64,000 bases of DNA from Brachypterus glaber (GCA_958510825.1 OY294048.1:34747026-34811025); one strand, 5' to 3'. Shown: positions 1 through 12,149, numbered from the stretch's first letter. The notes: generated from the letters alone by a model not told the origin. Translations and numbers: made by a program.

Positions 1-846
1 TATGCCCCGGATTCGATTTTATATATTTTATAGTGATTATATGGAAGATGTGCAGTAAAATGACGAACATGTGATTATATTGGAGTAAGAAGGGAATTTT
101 ATGTTTTTTAATCATTTATAATGCTGATAAATTTTGATTTGGAAGCAACTAACACTTTTTATACGTACAAAATTTTTTTTATATACTAGCCCATGCGCAA
201 ATATAATTACAAATTAGAAAAAACTGCCTTGGCAACAGCTAACACAACCAACAGTAAACACTAAGGACTACGGGGATGGAGTCTAGAACTCCAGAACCTT
301 TTGCTGTGACCTGAAGCCCAGAATACCACTTTGATATATAGTATAAATACAAATTTATACTGAGCTGACCAAATTTCGAAAGAAAAAGGTCAAAGCAAAT
401 TAGAAGAAGGAGAAGAAAGTTCTAGATAATTAAATTTTAAGTTTAAAAAAATTCATTGTGACATGTTGGGCAAAGACTTAAGAGGCGAACGTCGGCGCTG
501 ACTTTGCGGAGCTATAACTTGGGACTGCTTTATCGCACCATCTTAAAGGATATATTAAAGTGTTGTAAATTACACGTACTTTATTATTTATAATGGGTTG
601 CATGTACGTAACTTCTTCCGGAAACGAGAAAAATGGAAATAAATTAAAAAACATCTTGAAATGCACATAACCTCAAAAATATTGCCCGCACAGAAAAAAA
701 GTGTAAATGAAAATAAAAGATAATTTAATTATCTATAACTGAAATCAATAGTTTCGAAGATATGGAGTAATTCGCGTTTTCCAATATGACGACCGGAAAC
801 CACCACACTCTCCGATAGCTCCCTTTCACATATCAAAAAATTGGCC
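1..846. other. AT-rich stretch, no gene seen
   Basis: I see no coding potential, splice-bounded exon or clear repeat here. Short open frames (for example around 478-666, minus) have no recognisable composition or motif. Confidence 0.5.
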
Positions 847-1176
847 TTAGTATAATTAATAAAATGTTGGGGTTGACAATGTATACCGTTTGTAGGAATT
901 AAAGAATGCTTTTGTGTATTTCGGTATAAAATTTATTAATAGCTGAGCCGACTTTCAGCTACCTATGTAGCCATTTTCAAGGCTCTTTTGTCAGGCGTAC
1001 AAAATCGTCACGATCACACTTAAAATAAACAATAATAATAAATATGACTGCAGTACGTTGTACGCCTGACAAAAGAGCCTTGAAAATGGCTACATAGGTA
1101 GCTGAAAGTCGGCTCGGCTATTAATAAATTTTATACCGAAATACACAAAAGCATTCTTTAATTCTTAGTATAATTA
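847..1176. repeat. Long palindrome (MITE-like) flanked by 12-bp direct repeats
   Basis: The left arm (about 896-1001) is nearly the exact reverse complement of the right arm (about 1059-1164), with a spacer of roughly 57 bases. Both arms contain the stretch GCCTGACAAAAGAGCC or its complement. The 12-mer TTAGTATAATTA occurs at 847-858 and again at 1165-1176. That would fit a target-site duplication, although about 37 bases separate the left copy from the left arm. There is no coding capacity. The family was not identified. Confidence 0.75.
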
Positions 1177-1794
1177 TCTCACAATTATGGTAATTTTTTA
1201 TCAGAATTTTCTGTATTATCAATACCATTTCGCGATACCTATTTTGAAACAACATCTAGTGCGACTTCAAAATAACCCAATTCTTTTTTTAACTTAATTA
1301 TTTAGAGCACTGCGATAATTTTAGGGTTATCTATCGATGCGTTTTTGAGAAAAACGGTTCTCATTTTAAATTTATTTATCTAAAATTTACCAACTGAGTA
1401 TACCCTTAGGTTATAGCCACCAGTTTCACGATTTCAAATTGCGAGTCTATTTCATGAGCAAATGTTTTTCCTAGGAAACATGTTACCTTAATCCTAATAT
1501 AATTTTTTTAAATTAATCACCGAAAATTATTTATTTTCGTATATATAAGAGATATATCTCTTCACCTATCCTTAATCGTTTTTTTTTTGCTCGGATTTTA
1601 TTAATATCGGGATTTACGCTTTTAGAACCAATATCTATAGATATTGCAATTTTTCATATTGCCAATTTTAGCAATATGAAAAATTCAAAACTACGAGTTA
1701 GTAAACATTAAAAATACCTATTATACACTGCTCAGTAAAAGAGCTTTCCCATTTAAAGATAAAATAGACTTTTTATTATGAGCAACCTTAAAAA

Positions 1795-2225
1795 TATACC
1801 AATTTTCACGAAAACTACCCCCCGCTAGGTTAGGGGGTGGAGTTACAATTTTTTTATTATCAGATTCACTTTCAGCAACCTCAAAAACCCCAATACACCA
1901 ATTTTCACGAAAACTACCCCCCACCCCTCGGGGGGTGGATTTAGAATTTTTTATTATCAGATTCACTTTCAGCAACCTCAAAAACCCAAATTTATAAATT
2001 TTCACGAGAACTAACCCCCACCCCTCAGGGGGTGGATTTAGATTTTTTTTATTATCAGATTCACTTTCAGCAACCTCAAAAACCCCAATATACCAGGTTT
2101 CACGAAAACTACCCCCCACTCCTCAGGGGGTGAAAAATCCAAACTCCAAAAACCCCAATTTGCGGGGGTGGAGTTAGAAAATTTTTATTATCAGATTCAA
2201 TTTTAGCAACCTTATAACTCCTATA
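1795..2225. repeat. Minisatellite with about 98-bp units and a GC hairpin per unit
   Basis: Four to five imperfect units recur, seen as CGAAAACTAC-like starts at about 1811, 1909, 2005 and 2103 (period 96-98). Each unit has a C-run/G-run self-complementary core (CCCCCACCCC followed by GGGGGTGG), then TTATTATCAGATTCACTTTC and CAACCTCAAAAACCC. Open frames across it are by-products of the periodicity. Confidence 0.85.
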
Positions 2226-2307
2226 AAGCAATTTTCAAATTTTTGTAAAAAATGTATTTTTCCCCATTGCCGCACCCCAATGTTCACCAAAAACAATTTT
2301 CGGGACA

Positions 2308-2375
2308 GAACGATCGACCGACCGATTGACCGACCGACCGACCGACCGATCTACCGATCTACCGACCGACCGACA
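2308..2375. repeat. (CCGA)n microsatellite
   Basis: A run of CCGA tetranucleotides with a few CCGATCTA variants. It creates open frames on both strands that encode repetitive Arg/Ser/Val/Asp peptides, which are not genes. Confidence 0.9.
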
Positions 2376-4654
2376 TTTTTTGTTTTGCTTGAAATTGATT
2401 ATATCGACCTTAAACGTCATAAAACGCAAAAATTCGCAAAAAAATTGAAAATTTTTGCACGAATACAAGGCTTTCCGAAACTTTAAAAATTTTCAAAATG
2501 GAAAAGCAAAATGGTAAAAAGAGAGCTTTAGTTTTCCCCGAGAGCCCAAAAATTCCTCGAAAAGACAAAAAAGGCACTTAAATTCGAATATTTATTTATT
2601 TATTAGTTTGTAATATTCTTCAAAAGTTTATTGAGTTTATTAAAAATGTTGTTTTCGTTTAAAGTTATTTTTTGAAACGAAAACAATATTTTTTATGCAA
2701 GAGTACACTTATATACTATCGTATTAAGTTTGAATGGCAGGCCATATAGAAACGGGAGTGTAGAGCACACTGTCCAAAATATCCGCGCCGAAATTTCTCT
2801 TCAAAATTTTATTTTTCCCCTCGGAGGTCGGTCGTATTTATTATAAAGGTAAGATTTTTATTCACAATGTGCCATTAAAAAAAAAAAATTACGTTACCTA
2901 ATAATATTTAAGATAAAATTAATTTTCAAGCTTTACTTTTATATTAAAGCCTTAGGCCATTTTTTTTTAATGACAAGCCCAAATATAATTTACAAATAAA
3001 TGTCCTTACAGAAGTAGTCTAAATAGTGTATAAATATTAGATAGCCAAAGTCAGCCAAAATGAAGTTATGAGCATATTGGTAGGAAAAAAATTAAATTTT
3101 TTATATTTTATATGACAAAATTTGAAAATAATTGCGCACGCATTAGTGCGCATTTAAAATTTACACACTAAAATATTATAATATACACAGTCCTTAAAAG
3201 ATAGATGAAATAAAACGAAAAAAAAGTTATAAGCATTTTTATGTGGAAAAGTAAGCATTATTCCAGGTAGGCTTGAAATTTTATTTAAAAAAATCAATAA
3301 GTTTATTCAATTGTTTATGTTGGATATGCTCCTAAATTAACATATATGAACAAAAAAAATATTTAAACGTGGTTTTTAAAATACCTCTGGGCGAAAACAC
3401 AGTCCTTTAAAGAGGACACCCTAAAATTTGATTTTTATTTAATATCTCAGAAACAATGTAATCTAATAATATGAATGTTTGCTCGTAATCTAATATATAT
3501 TGTATGGTGTAAATTAAATATTGTCCAAGAACAATACATTTATTCAGGGGCGTACGAATTGAGGGTTAATTATTTTAATTTTTTTAATTTTAACCTTTTT
3601 GCCCAGAACCCTTCAATGTCCAAAAGTCCAAACTCAATTTTGACTCAAAAATAGTTATTTATGTATAGTAAACCATTTAAGATTTAATTCACCAAAAAAA
3701 TATTTTTAAACACTTTTTTTCTGTTTGGCCACATAGTGCCCGTATAATCCTGATTTTTACGGGTGGAAACACCCGTTATTAAAATCGACCGAAAACATCA
3801 TTTTTTTGCATTTTTAGCTTTAAAATGTCATGAACTGTCGAGAAAATGTGAAAAATGTCTGTCTGTCGGTCTGTATGTAAATATTATAACTTAAACGAAA
3901 TGTCCGATTTAAAAAAATCTTTCATCAAACGATTTAGGACCTTTTCTATTTGGGTCATATCAAATATGGTTAACATAGCCTAGGGTGAAGGGGGCAAAAC
4001 GGACAAAAACTATAATTTTAAGGGATATCTCACTTCTTATTTATAGTAGGGTAAAAAACATTACACAAATTAAAATAATGTTTAATTTCCTCCAAACACA
4101 TATCTGATCATCATCATTTCCGAGATATAGGCATTTCGATAAATATTGATATATTTTTACATGTTTAATTAGATGTCATATTTTGACACTATTAAAATTT
4201 CAATCAAAGGTAAAATAAAATTACAATTAATTTCTGATAGCGATGCGGCCAGAAAAACAATTCGATAAGGCTACAGAGAAAAACAAAAGGAAATGATCCA
4301 AAAATACAGGAAAAGCGAAGAATTCGTAAAAATATCTTATTTTATAAATTTCCATATTTTTCACCCGTCTAGAAAAGGTGCCCGTTTCATATTTTTAGAA
4401 TTTAGGCTACATTTTCCAAAGTTGTAACACAGTGCGTGGTATGTGGACAGGCGGTCTGGGTGTTTCCAAAATCGATTTTCACAACTTCCAGTCCTGTGAC
4501 ATTGAGACGGAATGTTGGAATACTCTCCCGCCAAATATTTCATCCACGCGTTTCAGTTCTCATTCAATACACCCTGACCTTGAACAGACATCAAGTTTAA
4601 GTGACTTGCTAACGCAAACCAAGAGTTAATCTTGTTAGTAGAGGGTATACATAC
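2376..4654. other. AT-rich stretch, no gene seen
   Basis: No exon or gene is recognisable. A small hairpin ACGGGT-GGAAAC-ACCCGT lies at 3759-3776, followed near 3860 by a GTCTGTCTGTC-type motif of the sort common in dispersed insect repeats. The short frame at 4432-4629 has no family signature. Confidence 0.5.
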
Positions 4655-4922
4655 ATGTTTACATACATGTTTGTTTAACCTCGTACTATTCTACTTAATT
4701 AAGCATCCCCTAAGTCCAGGACTTGTGTGGGCTAGTAGTAGAGGGAACCACCGGCTTATACTGACTTTCGAACCAGTTTCTAGGGAGTGTCCGTTTCACT
4801 TATCGCCTTCGCCAAATTTCAATTATTAATTAACTGAAAAAGGCAAATCGGCGCCAGTGAGAATCGAACTCACGATAGTAGACTTGCTATGCATACGCGC
4901 TAGCCACTACGCTATGCCTCCC
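4655..4922 (-). mobile_element. tRNA-derived SINE, copy 1
   Basis: Read on the minus strand, the right end starts with a tRNA-like head. It has an A-box-like TAGCGTAGTGG and a B-box-like GAGTTCGATTCTC, consistent with an internal RNA polymerase III promoter. The body continues with GATTTGCCTTTTTCAG and runs to about 4655. Two other copies of the same body occur at 43064-43292 (plus) and 58790-59112 (minus). The head is not an intact tRNA because it does not fold with a proper acceptor stem. It abuts the fold-back element at 4922. Confidence 0.85.
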
Positions 4923-5742
4923 ATATACCAGGTGAGTTTAATTTATGTCCACCCCAAAAATTAAGATTAATCTTCATTCGGTAAAAACGAAACTTTGGTG
5001 ATTTATAAAATTTTACATTGGCTGAAAAATGGTGTATTTAATTTTTTTGTTTATTTTCTGGTTTCTCCGGAAGTGGCATAAATATGTTTTTTTTTTAATG
5101 GAACACCCTGTAACTTTTTATATTTTTGAATTTGGCCGAAAATTCTATGTATAAATGAGTGATTGTTTTTTTTTACTTTTTTTTTTCGTTTTCATTTTTA
5201 TTGTATAAAAACGAGATACACATAATTTAACTTTTTTTTGCTTAATCTTTTAAGTACATCATAAATTTGGCATAAGAAAAATATCGGGAAAATACTCTAC
5301 AAATAAAGTTTACATGGATATTAAAAAAAGAGTTCAGGAAAAAAAACTGTTTTTTTAGCTCTAATTCGCTCAGTGATTAAATTTTTATTTTAATATTATA
5401 TTTTATTATATTTTATATTTTTTAAGCTTAAGTAAAAACAAAATTAATAATATAAATTATTAATTTTTATACGATAAAAACGAAAACGAAAAAAAAAGTA
5501 ACAATGTTTTTTATACCTACATAGAATGTTCGGCTAAATTCAATAATGTAAAAAAAATGAGGGTGTTCCATAAAAAACATATTTATGCCACTTCCGGCGA
5601 AACCGGAAATGAAATAAATCCGCCATTTTATAGCCAATGTAAAATTATATAAATCACCAACGTTTCGTTTTTCTCGAATAAAGATTAATCTTGATTTTGG
5701 GGGTGGACATAAATAAGACTCACCCTGCATATACATTATATA
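4922..5742. repeat. Fold-back element with arms of about 250 bp
   Basis: The sequence from about 4930 to 5190 pairs with about 5480 to 5735 in inverse orientation. Matching blocks include TTTATGTCCACCCC against GGGGTGGACATAAATA, GGAAGTGGCATAAATATG against CATATTTATGCCACTTCC, and GGAACACCCT against AGGGTGTTCC. The spacer is AT-rich. There is no coding frame, so it is non-autonomous. A related short stretch (CACTTCCGG ... GGAACACCCTGTAT) recurs near 63228-63291. Confidence 0.8.
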
Positions 5743-6178
5743 ACCATCAACAGTAAAATCTTAGGTGCTTGGTTTTGAAAGATAATGGACTTTGTTCCTT
5801 AAAAATGACCACTATTAATGGTTTTATAATTTGGAGACGTCCTACTAACAATATTAACTTTTGGTTTGTGTCTTAAAGTTAATGCCCATTCAAGATTAAT
5901 GTAAATACAAAGACCCAGGATTAATAAAATGATTTACGTTACGTATTTGAAGTATGACTCCTTACCAATTCGAAGTTACAGTCCAGTCAGATAACTAAAA
6001 TTTCCAAATTTCCTGTGTTAAATTGAAATAAATGTACACGAGCTGACATTTTAAAGGGTAGTAGTGGATAGTAACAGAACACTCCTGTTAGTTTTTACCC
6101 GGTTGATTTGCGTAAGGCATGTCCGCTATCTTAAATTTTAGGGGTGAGTGCGGTTATCTCGCTAAATATGCATCTTCA
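5743..6178. other. No gene seen
   Basis: Unremarkable AT-rich sequence between the fold-back element and a short MITE. Confidence 0.4.
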
Positions 6179-6330
6179 GGCCTATCCAGAAGCTTGCATA
6201 AGAACATAAAACATTTCATTTGGATAATTCGATGCCGTGATTGGCTTACAAGATACATGGCGGCACATCAAGCCAATCACGGCTTTGCTTTGTTATGTAT
6301 TATATTATTATGCAAGCTTCTGGATATGCC
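6179..6330. mobile_element. Short MITE, copy 1
   Basis: About 150 bp with terminal inverted repeats GGCCTATCCAGAAGCTTGCA and TGCAAGCTTCTGGATATGCC. An internal inverted pair is built on GCCGTGATTGGCTTACA and AGCCAATCACGGC. A second copy with the same architecture lies at 13763-13905. It encodes no protein, and the transposase superfamily is unknown. Confidence 0.85.
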
Positions 6331-6675
6331 TTTACGATAAAAATTACACACAGAATGTTGAGAAAGTAATTAAAAGTCTAAAATTTGTAACCCTAAAAAA
6401 CTTAAGGGTTTGGAACCATAACGGAAGTCCGCCCCTGATTTTCTGATAACTTTTGAAACTTCTGTTAAAATCATTCGATGCGCATTAATTTTCTTAAACA
6501 ACCCTGATATAATTGTTAAGAAATATTAAACAGTACAAAAGTTATACAAAAAAATGATTTTTCTGTTTCATCTTGGGGGCAAATATCTCAGAGTAGGGGG
6601 GCGTAGCCAAAAATTTTATATGAAGTTGTGGTATTATTTTGACACGATCTAATTAAGAGATTTTTGAAACATTCT

Positions 6676-7155
6676 GGGACACCCTGTATAATCAATTTTG
6701 TTAAGGAAAAAAAATCAGCAAGTTTAGTTTGGATAATTTTTTTTATTATATTAATAACAATCGAGTTATAAATATTCAAATATGACCATGCTGGGGGTAA
6801 AATTGGGTTTTTAGATTTTTCATCGGAGGATAAAAGTTGTTATGGGCAAACTTGTAGCTCTTTTATATATTATGAATTTTCGTTTTGTTACGGTTACAGT
6901 GGGAACGAGTTGCGCCCCCTGTAACCGTACCAAAGTACCTATCAGAATTTATAATATATGAAACTTATAGAGAATTTCAAGAGCTATAACTTTGCTTATA
7001 ACCAGTTTTATCGTCCGATTGGCCGAAAAATGGAAAAAAAAACAGTTTCACCTCTAACATGGCTATTTTTAAATTAACTCGATTGTTATTAATATGTTAA
7101 AAAAATCATCCAAACGAAAATTGTTGGAAATTTCCTCCTTAACAAAATTGGTTAT
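6676..7155. repeat. Long inverted repeat, arms of about 220 bp
   Basis: The left arm (about 6676-6900) pairs with the right arm (about 6920-7155). Matching features include ACGGTTACAG against CTGTAACCGT at the centre, and AATAACAATCGAGTTA against TAACTCGATTGTTATT further out. The outer left end carries ACACCCTGTATAAT, a motif shared by several repeats in this window. There is no coding frame. Confidence 0.75.
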
Positions 7156-7741
7156 ATGCATTTTTATCATAAGGGGACGTTCAAGTATTACGTAACGCAA
7201 ATTTTGATCATTTTGACCACCTAATAGGTGCTCAAAGCGTTCTTAAGTTACCATGGATACAGACAGACATACTGTATGACGTCCTTTTTTGCTTATTTTG
7301 GGGGCGCTGGACTTTACAGCGAAAAAATTACCCCGAGGTAAGAGCGAAAATCGTTTACCGTGCCATTTTTTATACATTATTTTAATTTTATATAAGGGTT
7401 TTTCCCTAGGATTTATGGCAGTTTGGTTTGGATGTAATTATTTTATTTTTTTTTGCAGAAAAAAAAGATTAAATAATATTAGTTTCCTTACGAAGTATGT
7501 AAACACCCCTTGCAACCAAGCACGTTGTAATTTACGCACTTTTTACTTTTACCAATATTTTTTATAAAAAGTCTTTCCTTTCCTGTATATGAAATGTTTA
7601 TATACAGCGAGGTCTTTGCTTCTAGCACTTTTCATTATTTCGATCGACGTGACGATTCGTACTAAACTGATTATTAATCAGCGATTTATACAAATCAATC
7701 GATATAAATTTTAAAAAACACACATAAAAAGCTTAAACACA
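7156..7741. other. No gene seen
   Basis: AT-rich. The frame at 7289-7567 looks like repeat-derived sequence: its TAAGGGTTTTTCC and GCAGTTTGGTTTGG blocks recur in the inverted repeat just downstream. Confidence 0.4.
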
Positions 7742-8030
7742 GATATATGGGTACATTTAGTAAATGTTCCACTTTATCAATAAAAATACAAACCAAAATT
7801 ACCAAACCAAACTGCTATCAATCCCACGGAAAAACCCTTACATAAAATAAAAATAATGTGTGGACTTTACCGCGCATAGACTTTTACGCGAAAGCCATTA
7901 CCACGAAGAACATAACCGCGAGGGGTTCAATACCACGCATTATTATTATTTTTTTTATGTAAGGATTGATAGCAGTTTGGTTTGGTTAGTTTTGGTTTGT
8001 ATGTTTATTGATAAAGTCGAACGTTTACTA
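7742..8030. repeat. Inverted repeat, arms of about 100 bp
   Basis: The left arm contains ACTTTATCAATAAA, CAAACCAAAATTACC and AACTGCTATCAATCC. The right arm contains GGATTGATAGCAGTT, GGTTAGTTTTGGTTTG and TTTATTGATAAAGT. A third, partial copy of the same material is at about 7393-7430. Confidence 0.7.
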
Positions 8031-8371
8031 ACCCCTACCCTATTTTGATGTTTCTCGATGTTTTAGGAAAAAATAACCTCTGGACAAACAAATAAAATGA
8101 TTTTTTTTTTTCGATAAAGAAAAAAATATCAAAGGCGCTAATTTCCTTCTTTTTCAACTTGGCACACAACTTACTATTTTTTAAAAACTTTAGTAGGTAA
8201 CTACCTAAATGTATACAGGAAGCAGAATGTTGCGTGGGAAAACTGGGTCTTTTTTAAAGTGACAACCGATGTATCTAATTTTGTCTGGGCAAATCCGTGA
8301 AAAGTTAACCTGTATTTCAGTTTTTAATGACGCAATCAGTAATTAATTATAATTACACAGGGCCAGGCAAA

Positions 8372-9321
8372 AAAATGTGAGTTTTGAATTCCAATATAAT
8401 ATTCCTATGTATTTTTTCCCGCTGAAACCGAATCCGTAACCCGTTTAACCCTTACACTTCAGGATTTTGACATAACCTCAAAAAACACTCGAAAAACTAC
8501 TGAAATCGCTAAGATCATCTACTCCATACCAGTTTCACCCCTTTCCTCCAAATTCGTAATTTAGTAACCCTATAATCCCCTAACCTCGAAATACCATTAC
8601 TCCATAACCTCAAAACCGCGTAACCTCATTAAGTAGAAAAATATGGTTCGGGAAAACAGAACAATTACGTGAAATTTTCTTGTAGAACATAGTTATGAAT
8701 AAGTAACTGTATAACCGTAAAATCGCATCACACCTCCTAACCCTTTCACTACGTAACCTCATATATTATAACCTTTAACCCCATCATCCTATTCTGTGAA
8801 GAAGTCCGGTTCTCGAAATCATAAGAGTTTTGTGAGTGAAGTTATGAATCAAGGTCTACTTCATTATTTTTTTAACCGGACTCCACAGAATAGGATAACG
8901 GGATTAAGGGGATATAGTATATGGGGTTACGAAGTGAAGGGATTTTGAGATTAGGGTGTTAGGGGATTTCGGGGTTATAGAGTTACTTATATGACTATGT
9001 TCCACAAAAAAAAAGAATTTGTTCTGTTTTCCCAAACTAGATATTTCTACTTAATGAGGTTACGGGATTTTGAGGTTATGTGGCTATGGTATTATGAGGT
9101 TAGGGGATTATGGGGTTCTAGGGTTATAGAATTAGCAATTTGGGGACAGGAGGTTGACAGTGGTATGGCATAGATGATTTTGGCGGTTTCAGTAGTTTTT
9201 AGAGTGTTTTTTGAGGTTATATCAAAATCCTGAGGTGTAGGGGTTAAACGGGTTGCGGATTCAGATTCAGCGGGAAAAATAGATAGGAATGTCATGTTGG
9301 AATCCAAGACTCAGATTTTTT
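8372..9321. repeat. Fold-back element of about 950 bp with arms of about 430-450 bp
   Basis: The left arm (8372-8822) and right arm (8873-9321) are inverted copies. They share, from the outside in, TTTTGAATTCCAA/TTGGAATCCAAGA, CGCTGAA.CCGAATCC/GGATTCAGATTCAGCG, and CTACTTAATGAGGTTACG with its complement. At the centre are AAGTCCGGTTCTC and TTTAACCGGACTCC. Within each arm a degenerate ACGAGGTTATGGG-type motif is repeated many times, so each arm is itself satellite-like. There is no protein-coding capacity. Confidence 0.85.
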
Positions 9322-9451
9322 TATTTGTGGGCTTGTGTTATTTCCTGAAAAAAATAATAAAAATACTTAGCAGTTACAGAATAGGTAAAATTTGAACATC
9401 CTGAATATAAAATACAACATTACGCAAAAACTACAAAAACTAACTGTTTAA

Positions 9452-10258
9452 CCCTGCTTCGTTGTTAGGGTCTTTTTCGACCCAAATGCAATTTATTTTT
9501 GTTGTAACTTCTTTTTGACTTCTCCTATTTAACCCGTTTGCTACCAAAATTTTTGACGAAAATTTCCATTTTTTAAACCTTTTTAAACCCCCAAAATTGC
9601 CCCGAAAAAATAAAAAAAAAAACGTGGACAAATAGAGAATTTTATAAGCTTTAAAATGATGTATGACACATTTAGTACAGCAAGATCGTCGACTCGTATG
9701 TGAGACATAGGTCTATTTGAAAAATTGGTGTAGGTCATATATGAGCCGCATGGTAGTGAAAGTGTTAAGTGAGGTTTCTTGACTTTTATTATGTTTATAC
9801 TTATAGCTTGCTTTTATATTTTTAATTTTAATGCGTATTGTTGTTTTTCTGTAAAAAAAAATGTTTCTTTAAGTTGTTTAGTCCTTTATACTATACTAAA
9901 TAATATCAGAATAAAAGATTTTTTTGTAATTTTTTTTTTTTGATTATACTGTACCATATAAACCGCTTCTAGTTTAATTTAGAAGCATTATTATGGTAAC
10001 ACGCATGCGCTGTTTATTTTAAACAACACGGTATAATTTTTTTTCGTCTTTTTTGACTCTAATCACTTATTTGTGTAGAAAATTATGTTTTGTTTGCTAA
10101 TAAAATCTTTAACATTATTTGTACTTTTAATTAAGTATATTTTCCTTTAATGCATCTAAAAAAATAACATTTTTATGAAAAAAGGCGTATTTTACCTTTT
10201 TCGGGTCTTTTTAGACCCTAACATCTTACGTGTGAGTAATTCTAGCAACGAAGAAGGG
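9452..10258. mobile_element. piggyBac-type MITE with TTAA target-site duplication
   Basis: The element starts CCCTGCTTCGTTG (9452) and ends CAACGAAGAAGGG (10258), which are inverted copies of each other. Each end is bordered by TTAA, at 9448-9451 and 10259-10262. A subterminal inverted pair follows: TTAGGGTCTTTTTCGACCC on the left and GGGTCTTTTTAGACCCTAA on the right. CCC-starting TIRs with a TTAA duplication are the established signature of the piggyBac superfamily. The 807-bp interior has no transposase frame, so this is non-autonomous. Confidence 0.88.
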
Positions 10259-10262
10259 TTAA

Positions 10263-11253
10263 GATATAGATATGAATTTAGTAGCTCAAAATCTATGTTC
10301 CAAGAAAGCCATCTATCGATTTTTTTTTAATTTTTGTACATAGGTAATGAATAAAACCATAATCAGAAAAAACATGAGAGGTCCCAGATCTTTTCGGTGA
10401 ATTTTTTTAAAACTAGTCTTGTATACAACCATAAAATGAAAAAATTACACGTGTTAAAATAATAAAATAACATATTACAAAAATAATTTTATCACCTTAG
10501 AATGATTTGTGAATAAACACTTAAAAAGCAGTAAAATTTAAAATATTTTACTATACACTGTAAAAAATGGGGGTAATATAAGAGAGTAACATTAAGATTA
10601 AATCAAAAAATTCATATAATTTAAGGTTGGTTTTCCATGGGTACAACTCCCAGAAATCAATAGAGTGTTAGAGCACTTTAAAAGTCTCAAGAATCGGGGT
10701 TATAAAAAAGTGATTTCGATCAGATTTGGATAAAGTTTGGATATATTAAAATTCTCGACTTTCTGATCAAACGTGTCTTCGGACAGAACTTCCAAAATTC
10801 AATAGTTAAGGTGCTAGGAAACTTTGAACATTTGGAGCCAAACTCTCATTAATGGCGGAGGTCGCTTGAAAAAAAACTTTACACTAGGATATTTCAAGAA
10901 CTCTTGACATAGAAAATTGAAATTTTCACCAAAACTTTTTTGCCATGTTGAAAATCTTTGGTAGAAAATTTAGGCTCTGTGTCAAAGCGTTCTTGAAATA
11001 TCGTAGTGTAAAATTGTTTTGCAAGCGACCTGCACCATTAATACGACTATAGCTCCTTCAATATTCTTTTCTGCATTTTTTGAAAAAGTTTTCAGCCAGC
11101 TTTTTTACTGTCAAATTTTTTGTCAGTGCTCAAAAGTACGTAAAAAATATAGTCTGGCTGGGAGTAATTGATATTAATAAATTTTTGTTGGTCTGTGTAA
11201 TTTTTACATTTCATACTTAGATCAAATTCTTAGTTTAGTGTTACTGATTGACT
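10263..11253. other. No gene seen
   Basis: AT-rich, with a weak inverted resemblance between about 10850-10990 and 10975-11040 (CGCTTG, CACTA..ATTTCAAGAAC blocks). No exon was recognised. Confidence 0.4.
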
Positions 11254-11437
11254 AAAAAATCGATTACCACGTTCACTGTCCATATGGGTCATGTAGGTTT
11301 TCGGTAAGTTCTGTAAGGCATATGCGGTTCAAGTTTAATGTAAACAGCAACCACATATAGGTCACAGGACTTACAGAAAACCTATGACATGACCCATATA
11401 TGGGTCATTAAACAGTGAACGTGTTAAACCGATTTTT
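11254..11437. repeat. Hairpin MITE-like element of about 180 bp
   Basis: The left arm has AAAAAATCG, CACGTTCACTGT, CCATATGGGTCATGT and AGGTTTTCGGTAAGT. The right arm has ACTTACAGAAAACCT, ACATGACCCATATATGG, ACAGTGAACGTG and CGATTTTTT, in mirrored order. The loop is about 50 bases. There is no coding frame. Confidence 0.8.
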
Positions 11438-12149
11438 TAACCGACTTCCAAAAAAGGGGGAGGTTATCAATTCGACGTGTGACTTTTTTTTAATGTTTGA
11501 TCCCGTATAACTTTAGAGCGGATGACACTTTTGGCAACTTAAAAAGGGCATTCATGAGGTGGTCCCGTTTCAGTTCAATGCTCAGATAATTCCGGGTAAG
11601 TCAGATAATTAAGATCAATCTAGTAATTTTAAAGTAATCACTTAAAATATAAAATATCATATTTCCAATTTAACAAAAAAAATCCCAATTAGAACGATAT
11701 TCTCCTGTATCATTTTTATTCCATAAATATACCATACACGTTCTAAATGCTCAAGGGGAGCTCAATTTTTTCCTGGGGGACTCAGACCCATTTTGACCCC
11801 CTGGCTACAGTCCTGCAGCTGTGTAAAATATAATTAATTTAATCAAATGCTTCTGACGCAGTTTTAAAGTAATTTGTTTTACATTTTTTTTTTGGCGAGT
11901 AACTTTACCCTAGAATAATAGATAATATTTATTAACTTATATATGAAACTTATATTTCAAATACAGTTCGGTTTAAATGTTTTTGGCAATACACGTAGAC
12001 TCCCCGCAAAAATATAAATATTTTATATAATATTTATTTTATTATAACATTTTTAAAATTACGGAAAAACCTGATAAAAAAATGCTTATTTTTACTTATT
12101 ATTGATTTTGAGTCATCAGTGAATCCCAGACAATCCAAACTATACGTAA
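11438..12149. other. No gene seen
   Basis: AT-rich and mostly featureless; no repeat partner was found in the window. Confidence 0.4.

Noticed and set aside
1721..2119. 132-codon open frame on the minus strand
   Set aside because: It is the minisatellite read through several units; the peptide repeats in step with the DNA period.
2235..2486. Open frames on both strands with RSVDRSVGRSV and DRPTDRP repeats
   Set aside because: Direct products of the CCGA microsatellite, not proteins.
4840..4922. tRNA gene with B-box GAGTTCGATTCTC
   Set aside because: The acceptor and anticodon arms do not fold, and the sequence continues into a body shared with two other copies, so it is a SINE head.
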